DNA from: Mytilus edulis
Taxonomy: Eukaryota; Mollusca; Bivalvia; Mytilida; Mytilidae
DNA: 64,000 nt
Assembly: GCF_963676685.1 (NCBI RefSeq)
Contig: NC_092346.1
Coordinates: forward strand, 71,997,821-72,061,820
Reading direction: 5' to 3'
The notes under the pieces are model-generated. The model was not told the DNA's origin, did not search any database, and saw only the letters and a program-made list of their open reading frames with translations. Positions within the stretch are counted from its first letter, which is position 1. Every line of letters begins with the position of its first letter. The position numbers and the translations under genes are program-made. Of the stretch, positions 33,801 to 45,800 are shown in pieces.

Positions 33801-36800
33801 TGCTTAGTAGTGTGAAATTGACAATTTCTTGCTAATGTGCAATACTGTGTACTATAGCGCAATACTATGTAATGGCAGATTTCCTGCTATTGCACAATAC
33901 AATTTATCATGTTTATAATAATTTACACAACATATTTGGTGAGTATCTCCATTTCTACCATGTCAGTACCGGTATTTTGGGTTTAATATAACAATAAGAA
34001 ATATAAATCAATGGAAAAATTTAAGAAAAAATATGAAAAAAAATTACCTCCCCCAAGCCCCATTTTTTTAAACCCCCCTTTCGGTAATTACCCACAAACT
34101 CAATCCCAGCTTTCCCTTTGGGGTATGGTACCTTGCTCTACAATTTCAGAGAGATCCATACACTTGACCTCAAGTAATTGTCTTGAAACTAGAAAAATGC
34201 TTGTTTTTGGCCCGAATTCCTGAACGTTTGGGGCAATTACCCCCAAAATTCAACTCCAGCCTTCCCTATGTGTTGTGATACCTTGCATTACAATTTTAGA
34301 GAGATCCATACACTTAAACGCAAGTTATTGTCTAGAAACTAGAAAATTGATGTTTTTCTGCACGTAATTCCTGAAACTTTCAGACAATTACCCCCAAACT
34401 CACTCTTAGTCTTCCTTATGTGATAGGGAACCTTGTGGTACAATTTCAGAAAGATCCATACACTAACACACAAGTGACAAGTTATTATCTTGAAACTAGA
34501 AAAATGCTTATTTTGACCCCTTTTGGGCCCCTACTTCCTAAACTGTTGGGACCATAACCCCCAAATTAATCCCAATCTTCCTTTTGTGGTTTCAAACCAT
34601 GTGTGTAAATTTCAAAGAGATTCATTCACTTGAAATAAAGTTATTGTCCAGAAACCAAGTATCTTCAGACAACGTGGATGACAACAACAATGTGATACTG
34701 ATACCACAATTTTTTTTTGCTGACGACACATATAATAAAATTAAGAATGGAAACTTGAAATGAGACAGCAACCCAACCAAAGAACTGAAAACAGCCAAGG
34801 GCAACTTATGTATTTAGAAAAATTGTACAGCTTTTTTATCCTTTCAGGTTAATGTTTACAGTTTAGGAAGAACATATCTACAGCTTTCTAAAGAATTGTG
34901 CATCAGCATACCAGCAATAGGTAATAATTTATTGTCAGTTTATTCATATTTAAAATACCGTATATTTGCATCACATTTTAAAATAAGTTGTTGGAATAAC
35001 TGCTGATTTAGGATAATTCAAGACTGTTCTAAGTTTGTCATGTCATTCATTGTGAGCACCATGAACTAATAATATCTGAAAATGAACTAGCCGTTCCAGA
35101 TTGTTCTCTCTTCATAATTTTATTGATTTTATTCATGAGCACTTTGTGTCAATAACTCTACTAAACAAGAGAGAATGGGAGATCAACTTGAAACTTAGTA
35201 CACATATTCCCTATAATATGATCTTTCCAATTTAAATTCCAAATTAGAATTTTGACCCATATTTCACAGTCCACTGAACATAGAAAATGATAGTGTATGT
35301 AGGCACAGTCCACTGAACATAGAAAATGATAGTGTATGTAGGGCATCCATGTTCTATGGACACATTCTTGTTTGTAATGTTAAATACGACCGAAAAAAAT
35401 ATTTTGGGATCGTATAATGGTATGATGTCGTCTGCGTTGTTGTCCAAAGACACATTTGGTGTCCGGACAATAACTTTAGTTTACGTAAATGGATCTCTGT
35501 GAAATTAAATAAGAAGGTGCAATAGCACATAAGGAAGGTTGGGATTGATTTTTGGGGAAGATGGTCCTAACCATTTAGAAACTAGGGGACAAAAACAAGC
35601 ATTTTTTTCTGCTAACAGGTTAATAACTTGTGTATAAGTATTTCAATTGCTCTGAAATTGTACCGCAATGTTAAATACCACAAGTTGAAGGTCTGAATTC
35701 ATTTTGGGGGTTATGGTGCCAAACAGTTTAGGAATTAAGGGCCAAAAAGGTGCCAAAAACAAGCATTTTTGTAGTTTCTGGACAATAACTTGTGTGTAAG
35801 TGTATGAATCTCTGTAAAATTGTACCACAAGGTTCCATATCACAAAAGGAAGGTTGGGATTGAGTTTGGGGGTTAATGCCCTATTTATGCTGGAATTGGG
35901 GGCCAAAAAGAAGCATTATTTTAGTTTCCAGACAATAACTTGTGATCAAATGTATGGCTCTCTCTGAAATTGTACTATAATATAAGGTTCCATACTACAA
36001 AGGAAAGGCTTGGTTCGAGTTTGGGAGTAACTACTCCAATTTGGAATTTTGAAAAGTTAAGACGAAATCTATAATTGCACAGTATAGCGCAATAGATTTG
36101 TAAGATCTTGACATTTGTTTTTTTGTCAGAAACCTATATTATGTCAAAAATTTGATCACAATCCAAAATCTGACAGTATCAAGCTTGAATAGTGTTCCAA
36201 AGTTGCTGTTCAGGGTTCAACCTCTGCGGTCCTATGAGCCTGCGCTCAGCGAAGCATTTTATTTTCTATCTTATTATGTCAGAATAGGATAATTATGTTT
36301 GGTATGTGCAAAAATAGTGCATACCTTGAACAGTCCTCTTGCTTGTTAGACAGTTTTTACTTGACCTTGAACTCATTTCATGGATCAGTGACCAAGGTAA
36401 AGTTTTCTTGGTCAAGTCCATCTCTCAGATAAGAAAAAGGTCTACTATATTTGGTGTATGGAATGATTGTAAGGTGTATGTGTCCATCTGGTCAATAGAT
36501 TGTTTAAAGATGATAAATTGACTATGTAGTCAGGTACTGATGATGTATGAAAGATTGCTAGTAAATATAGACCTTTACCAATTGAAACAAATGTGATCTG
36601 AGGGTACATTTTCAGTTGTTTTCCTTTTCATTGAGGGAGAATTTTCGTGGTCAGCAATTAAGCCAGCAATTGCCTCGTTTTGCTTTATATAACAAACATG
36701 AAATTTAACATATTTCTATCACAGTATCAGAGGTTAAGCAGTGTGTAATTAAAACTACTTTGGTAGTCTTGTGGTAGCATACTCACCTTGAGTTACGACT

Positions 36801-39800
36801 GATTATTTCTTCTTATAGTCACAATGTAACCATTTATGATTAAGCTTGTGTCTAAGAATTAAATGTGTACTTTTATTTGTCAGTGTATATGTATAATTTG
36901 AAAATAAATATCTTTCAGCAAAGGTGCATGTTCTGTCCAAATTTTAAAATAATCTTTCTATGCCCAAATTAAATTCTTGTTGTGAGAGAGAAAAGACATT
37001 CCTTGACCTTTTGTAGATTACTATGGGGTATGAGTTTTGTTCATTGTTGAAGACTACAGTGACCTATATAGTTGTTAACTTCTGTGTCATTTGGTCTCAT
37101 TGATTTTCTTTGTATGTTTATTTATGAAAGGTATGTTTTCCATTGCAAGTGATACCATCTTGTTTAAATATTTAAATACAGATTTGGTCTTTGTAAATGA
37201 CATACATGCTCAGCTGTGTTTTCGTATTGGAGATTTTAAACTACTAGCAAAAAATTTAAAAGGGAAAATAACAGTGAACTTGGTAGCTTAACGACTAAAA
37301 GCAGTGATGACTGCTGTATTCATATTTTAACTATTTTATTTATTATGTCTGTTTTGTTCACGCATTGTTGTAAATATAACAGAATTTGATGAGACTCCTA
37401 CAAGTGAGAGATTAAGCGCTAGAAAACTAGTTTCAATCCACCATTTTCTACATTTGAAAATGCCTGTACCAAGTCAGGAATATGACAGTTGTTGTCCATT
37501 CGTTTGATGTGTTTTGTCATTTGATTTTGCCACGTGATTAGGGACTTTCCGATTGAATTTTCCTCGGAGTTCAGTATTTTTGTGATTTTACTTTAAATGG
37601 TTCTGCTACACTACAGAACAGATTTTATTCTAAATATCTATTTAATATAATAAATTTTTATCATACATTTTACATAAATATAGATTTTAACAATAAAATA
37701 TGATTTCTGGAATTTGTCCACCCTGAACTCCAGTCCCATTTGTACTGTCTGATGAACACTGAAACTGAAAATTGACTTTTCCACATTGAACTTCAGCTAA
37801 CCCCTCTTGTCCAAAATAACTTAGTTCTCCTCCATCTAAAATAGCACTAGCAGTGTAAAATATATCTGATTCAATTTGTACCGGATTGTCAAACATCACA
37901 TCAAACGTATTACTTGATCCGTCAGAGAAAAATTTGGTTATATTTTGACCAAGCACTATGCCGTTTTTCTTAAGTTCAATTTTCACTTGATATTCAGCTG
38001 CCCCATTACTCGATCCATACAACCCAAAACCGGCTATAAATATACGCTGGTCAACAGCAAACTGTATACTATCACACCGTCCACGATACCTCCATTGATT
38101 GCTTCGGTAAGCTGAAGATTGGAATCTGTGACATTTGTAAGGCTTTAAGCCAGATCTATTTCTTTTGTTGAATTTCAGTTCTGGTTTGTTCTTGGCAAGA
38201 TAGTCTAAAAAAAGATTATTTGTTTCTTGTAATGTTAATACACCAGACTGGGCTGGTCCATTGGCATACTCCTCTAAGGACATTGCAGGAATACGAATTT
38301 TGAACAAAGTATCGCCTAGAACTTTCCTTTTATTTTCAGCGGTTTGTTCTAAATTTTGTCTTTTGCATTCAGCATCAGCCCAACGACAAGCTGCATTGAA
38401 GACAGAGATTTCTTTAGCATTCAGAGTTTCTCTGCTTAAGACTGTATTCAATGTATTGACATCAATTTCAGTGAATCCATCAGATCTAAGTGCTTCTTCA
38501 GCTTGAGCATCAATAACTTCCCAGCATCGCTGCATCAGTTCTTGTTCTTCAAATAGTCTTCCCTGACTGAGTAAGATGCAAGCATTATGTGCACTGAGAC
38601 TTGTTTCTAGATATCGAACACAAGTCCTGGCCAAATGAGGTACTATGTACTTCTTAGCTGCATACAGAGTAGCCAATACATTGTCTGGTTCCAAATGTAT
38701 TTCATCACAATACAAGTACCTGAAATATAAAATATGCACTAATGTATATAAGTGTTGAACTTTCTTGACTATGGCACATGTATACTGTAAGTGTTTAATG
38801 TAAAATTTAAATTTGTGAAAAGAAGTAAATTGTAAGGTCTACAGTAAGGATGATATACCAATAAGGCATTGAATCAAAAATCATAAATTGATAGAGGACA
38901 GACAAGACTAAACCAAAAAAGTCAAATAAACACTAAATAGAAAATTAGGAGAGCAACAGGAAACCTACTTGAACATATGCCAAATATAAGGTTAAACTAC
39001 TCAAGGAGGCTTATTAAAATGTAATATATGCTGGTAATCAGTTCCTGCTCCACTAGTGCAATGTGTTGATAATTAATGACAGTAACTTGACAACGGTATA
39101 TATGCCCTGTTAAGCCTATGTGCAAAAGAATATTTTCTTGAATTTAGTGTTGACTGTTTTGGACTACATATACATGTACCTGGTAAAATAAATAATGTGC
39201 ATGGTCTATGCCATTAAAATATATATCACTTCAAGGTTATATACGTATGCACGGATAATCACCATTGTGAAATAACCATCAAAACAATTTTTTTAAATGT
39301 GAAACTTTGAATGTTGACATTTTTTTCTTCAAACAAGAATATAACATAAATGAAATAAATGAAATTGTATATATATTCTTCATTGAAGTGGAAAAGTAAT
39401 CATCTTTAAGCTGGTGTATAAGTGAATTTACCTGAGTAGATTAAGGAAAGCCTGAGGTTCAACATCTGGAATTTCAATTACATGCTTTGCATCAGCAAGT
39501 CCACCAAAAAACATAGCATAAAACACTGAGCTGCCTGTTGCTAAAATGTATTTGTGTGCTGGAATTTTCTGTTGATGAGGAACAGTTCCAACTTTAAAGT
39601 AGACATCAGCCATAAGTGGATTGTTAAACATCACAGCATTTCTTTCACGAACACTAGATTGATTAGCCTGCCAGTTAAATTCCTCGCTAGCTTTAGATGT
39701 TGGTAAACACTGGGGTTGAGGTCTGGCTATTTTCCATGACGGTTCTGTTTTTCTTCTTGGATTTTGTACAGTTACTTTAGCTGTGTAATTTGGAGGAACT

Positions 39801-42800
39801 TCTTGGTTCACCTCATCGTCAGAAAACTGTCTGTTTGAACTGATTTGCATGCAGCTTTTTGGTTCAGTTTTTAGTGGTCTATCCATCTGCAAAAAAAATA
39901 TTTTATTTAGTCAAGCAAAATCTGTATAAGGATATAACATGTTAATTATTATCAATTTATAAAATTTTGGTTATCACTGAATCATTATTTAAAAGTAAGG
40001 AGATGTGGTATAACTGCCAAAGACAGAATGAATGAGAGAATTACCCATCAAAAACCAAAAGATAAGGACACTAATAATAATCCGCTCAGCACTGCCTTCA
40101 TCAAAAAGCAAATCTTATACCATAGGGTATCATATAAAATGCCTTGTGATGAATGATGAAAAATGTGAAACTATTCAAAAGAGAAAACCAACTGCCTGAT
40201 TTACTTTATACTAAACCTTAACGAAGAACCATTATGGTAGACAAAAAAAACTAGTACAGTGATAGATCTAGAAATGTATATACGGTGGTCCACTAGTCAT
40301 ATTTCAGTATTTCCCTTTCTAACCATCTGAAATCTTTCCACAAAAGGGGGAGGGGGGGCTCAGTGCCCTCCTGAATCCACTTACATGTATCATGTAGTAC
40401 TAGTACTTAGTCTGGTACAGGCACATAGAGAATGTGATGGTGTAAAACAGCTCTACATAAAAAAAAAAAAACTGTAGATATAAAAAAAGATATGGTACAT
40501 TGTATAATTGCTAATGTGACAGCTCTACTTAAGACCAACTGACACATAAATTAACAACTTGCAATCACTGCTGTCTTCAACAATGAGCAAAGCCCATAAC
40601 ACAGTCAGCTATATTAAAAAGGCCCAACATGACAAACATAAAACAAATCAAACAAGAAATATAACAGCCCTAATTAATGTACAAAATAAATGCACTTGGA
40701 GACTTGAGTCCCCTAGCTAGTAACCTGAAACATCCTTATTATAAGATGTTAGAAGGGGCATTATACATGTTATATTTACCAGACAAATCTTCATAAATAG
40801 GTGTAAAAAGGAAAAAAATAGTTGCTTGCCAAGGGGTTAAAAAAGAGCAGAAGACACCAGCAAATCTGTATCTGTATCTGTACAATACTGGAAAGGAACT
40901 AAAAAATGCTGAGTAAAACTTAACCAGGAAGTGTGTGTGCGCCACTGACTAACTGTTTGCGCAAGATAACTGCCTGAAAACTTTTAACAGTTCAATGCAG
41001 TATTTCGTAATTAATTCAATCTATAATAGTTTGCGAAAAAAAAAGAATGTTTATAAACCCATTATAATTCCTAATTTTAACCAGCTTTAATCAAACTCTA
41101 AACTTAAATCTATTCTAGATCTCAATAAAGATATTTTGTCTAGTGTTGAAGACTATATAAAGCAATCTATGGAATGACGAAAATCAGGTCCACAATGGTC
41201 AAATATATACTTATAATATATAATTCATGCATAGTCTAACTCTTTAAATAAAGCTTTGAATTGAATTGAATTAACACTATATTCGATATAAGAACTGAAG
41301 ATGTGGTATGAGTGCCAATGAGACAACTCTCCATCCAAGTCACAATTAGTAAAAGAAAACAATTATAGGTCAAAGTATGATCTCAAAGAGCTCACATCGA
41401 TCTGAAAGCTATAAAGGGCCTCAAAAACGACCAGTGTTAAATTATTCAAACCAACACATTAATACTGCCCCTCCCCCTTTTTAATGTAGGTTCTGTACCG
41501 TACATGAATCTGGTTGTGTTATGAATTATGTTCTCGGATAAACTTTCCTTTTTTTTCCAATCGTTACTATATTTAAATTGCTTTATTTTAAAGTTGTCTA
41601 GTGTGTACAATTATGAGTTGCCCTACTTAAAAAAGCTTTGTTATCTTTATTTGTGTGTCGCGCACCTGTCTTCCTGTATCCGTTATTTTGCTTTTTATGC
41701 ACAGAGTGCACACGCGTAGCTTTTATTCAAGATTTTGAGTTGATTACCTTATTTAGTTTTGGATTTGAAACCACAAGATGATGCGTTATTGATCATGTTA
41801 ATGAGATTGTCTAAATAAAGTCAGTTGTCAAAGTAGAAAACTCCCGTGGTGCTTTGCGGTATTATTGACGTTTCGGAAGTGTCGTCTACAAAAGGGAAAC
41901 ACCCGAGAGACCCGAATATATATATTTTTTTAAAGGGAGACAATATTTTCGCGGAATTTTTCTTGTTGAGTGCCTCTTATTTTGTCATGAAATCTAGTAT
42001 CCTAAAGAGTACGTTCTACAAAAGGCAAATCAAACTTATATTATTATCTTTGGTTGGTATCTTATTTATTTTATTTCTAATAAATCCTACTTTCTTCCAT
42101 ATAGTGCCATGAAAAGCCATGAAAATATATATTGATATACTGATCAGTCAACATTTATATCAAATAAAAAATCAATGAACTTTAGATAATAGGGGATATT
42201 GGTAATTTGGGAATATTCCCACTGAGGGGCACCTAAAAGCTATCCTGATCACAAATGCCTGTGATTTGATAATGTAAAAAAAAAACATAATACAAAAATA
42301 TTGACTTGGATAACTACTAACAAAACTACATATAAATTGAGGTTTCATCAGCTTGAAATTGAAAAATGAAGGTACACAAACAATTAATCTTTATTAGTAC
42401 ATATGTCAACTTTGAAAGGAAGAAGTGGAAGATGAGTTTCATTTCCTCCTAAGATGTTTAAAGTTTAAAATTTACATAAAACATACATTGGTGATCATTG
42501 CACTTTGTAATTTGTATAGATATATATATATTGTGATAACAAAATAAAGTACTATGAAATATAAAAGTATAAATTGAAATAATAATAAAAGGAGTTGAAT
42601 TTATCTTTAACAATGGAATAAACTCAATGACCCAAAACCCAAGTTTGGTCACTAGATCAGTAGACTTGAAACACAAAAATCTAGAGTCTAGATGAGTTGT
42701 CCTTTTTTGAAATTGAATTCTTTAATTTTTTATACGACCGTAAAATTTTCATTTTTTGGTCGTATATTGCTATCACGTTGGCGTCGTCGTCGTCGTCATC

Positions 42801-45800
42801 CGAATACTTTTAGTTTTCGCACTCTAACCTTGGTAAAAGTGAATAGAAATCAATGAAATTTTAACAAAAGGTTTATGACCACAAAAGGAAGGTTGGGATT
42901 GATTTTGGGAGTTTTGGTCCCAACATTTTAGGAATTAGGGGCCAAAAAGGGCCCAAATAAGCATTTTCTTGGTTTTCGCACTATAACTTTAGTTTAAGTG
43001 AATAGAAATCTATGAAATTTTGACACAAGGTTTATGACCACAAAAGGACGGTTGGGATTGATTTTGGGAGTTTTGGTTCCAACAGTTTAGGAATTAAGGG
43101 CCAAAAAAGGGCCCAAATAAGCATTATTCTTGGTTTTCGCACAATAACTTTAGTATAAATAAATAGAAATCAATGAAATTTAAACACAAGGTTTATGACC
43201 ACAAAAGGAAGGTTGGGATTGATTTTTGGAGTTGAGGTCACAACAGTTTATGAATTAGGGGCCAAAAAGGGGCCCAAATAAGCATTATTTTTGGTTTTTG
43301 CACCATAACTTTAGTATAAGTAAATAGAAATCTATGAAATTTAAACACAAGGTTTATGACCATAAAAGGAAGGTTGGGTTTGATTTTGGGAGTTTTTGGT
43401 CCCAACAGTTTAGGAATAAGGGGCCCAAAGGGTCCAAAATTGAACTTTGTGCGATTTCATCAAAAATTGAATAATTGGGGTTCTTTGATATGCCGAATCT
43501 AACTATGTATGTAGACTTAATTTTTGGTCCCGTTTTCAAATTGGTCTACATTAAGGTCCAAAGGGTCCAAAATTAAACTTAGTTTGATTTTAACAAAAAT
43601 TGAATCCTTGGGGTTCTTTGATATGCTGAATTTAAAAATGTACTTAGATTTTTAATTATTGGCCTAGTTTTCAAGTTGGTCCAAATGGGGGTCCAAAATT
43701 AAACTTTGTTTGATTTCATCAAAAATTGAATAAATGGGTTCTTTGATATGCCAAATCTAACTGTGTATGTAGATTCTTAATTTTTGGTCCAGTTTTCAAA
43801 TTGGTCTACATTAAGGGCATATGATACAGTTACAGGGAAGGTAATGACGTTGCTAACGTAAAATGTTATTTTCGCGACGTCAAACTATGACATATCGGGA
43901 AAAGATGCACTTTTCAACTGATTTTTATCATTCAAACTGATTTAATTTGAAAACGAGTGCATGGACCCCTATTTTTTAAAACAGAAATTTGTTTCGTTTT
44001 GCAAGGAGATTATGTGACCCAAATTTTATAAAACTGTAAATAGCGCAATTTTTTTAATTTTGATAAACATGCAGCAAAAAATGACGTTTTTTCCTCTATT
44101 CATGAACATTTGATAAATATAGAGTTATTTCGGAATAAAAATTGCATAATTTTTAATGATGCTTATAAAATACAGAAATTACCGATTATTTAACAAAAAA
44201 CAATTCATGTTTATCTTTTAACACAAAAAAGTTGTGTCTTTCTTTCGAAAAAGAAAATACGGACACAAATCTGAATTTTGAGCAAATATACAAAATTTTG
44301 ACCTCATTTTACTCAAAAAGTAGCACATGAAGGTATATTTGATTTAATCAGGTAAAAAATAGCCTATATGCAAATTTTCATCATCTTGTAAATACAGGTT
44401 CAAAACTGTATCGTATGCCCTTAAGGTCCAAAGGGTCCAAAATTATACAAGTTTAATATTAACAAAAATTAAATTCTTGGGCTTATTTGATATGCTTTAT
44501 CTAAACATGTACTTTGATTTTTGATTATGGGCCCAGTTTTCAAGTTGGTCCAAATCAGGATTCCATATCAAGTATTGTGCAATAGCAAGAAATTTTCAAT
44601 TGCACAGTATTGCACAATAGCAAGAAATATCTAATTGCACAATATTGTGCAATAGCAATTAATTTTCAATTGGAGTTATATTTCTTTGTATAGAATAGTA
44701 GTTGATAATATATGTTGGAAATTTGCCAGACATGACTATGATGTCATTTTCTATTTTTATTTGCCAATAACTTTATGTAAATAACTTCATTGGAAATTTG
44801 CCAATATAAAATGTTGCTGATGAAGCTTTTTTTCCTTATCTTATCTGAAATGTTTTTAGATAATGTATGTTGGACATTTGCCAGACATGAGTATTTACAT
44901 TTTGGATATTGAACCATAATAGTTTAATATTAAATTTAAAAACTTTAAATTCTAATTTTTATTTCTTAAACCAAACTCATAATGTGACATAAACCTATGT
45001 TGTGTCAACTATTTAATCACAATCCACATTTATAGCTGTATCAAACTTAAAAGTTGTGTCCATACTTGTTCTCATTTCAGATTTCATAAATAAAAAGAAA
45101 ATTTCTTCAAACATTTTTTTGACAGGATTAATATTCAACAGCATAGTGAATTGCTCAAAGGCAAAAAAAAATTTAAGTTCATTAGACCACATTCATTATG
45201 TGTCAGAAACCTATGCTGTGTCAACTATTTAATTTTAGATTTAAATAAGTTTGAAGAAGAAATCTTTAATTGATTTGTAAAATCTTGACATTTGTTTTGA
45301 GTAAAAAACCCATATAATGTCAAAAATTTGATCACAATCCAAATTCAGAGCTGTATCACGCTTAAATGTTTTGTCCATACCTGCCCCAACTGTTCAGGGA
45401 TAGACCTCTGCGGTCGTATAAAGCTGCGCCCTGCGGAGCACCTGGTTAGGTCATGTTTTCTTTTCTTTATATTTTATAAATTCCTATTATTCTCTTTTCT
45501 CTATATTGTGATTTTAAGATACACAGGATATGCAGGAATACAAATATTCCATACCTTTTACTATTTCATGACAAATATAATTGAAAAAAAAATATGGGGC
45601 TCGGTGCAGTAACATTTAACTGAATTCCTCGCCTATAATATTTTGGGATATCAACTGGAATATCTCAGGTTTTCCCACTTTATTTGAATTTTGAATATCT
45701 TTTTAAACTATTTTTCAGATCCATGTTTATACATTCCAAGATTTGCTCATAAATTAGAATTGGGTGACAAAACACATGAAGTGTCTATGACAGCTATGAG

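Larger units (their letters stand above)
34921..45718 (+). other. BRF1 intron 5 (10.8 kb), host of the BTBD6 gene
   Basis: Holds a T-family element (35384-36265), a SINE head fragment (36757-36797), an inverted R1 fragment (37018-37110), the shared module 37430-37590, BTBD6 (39886-37687, minus), R1 copies (39990-40230, 40483-40690, 41296-41470) and a large T-family element with a nested TTAA MITE (42731-45445). Confidence 0.9.

Noticed and set aside
35161-35453. Overlapping minus-strand frames with [12 protein letters not shown] repeats
   Set aside because: Caused by the 38-bp tandem duplication next to a T-family element.
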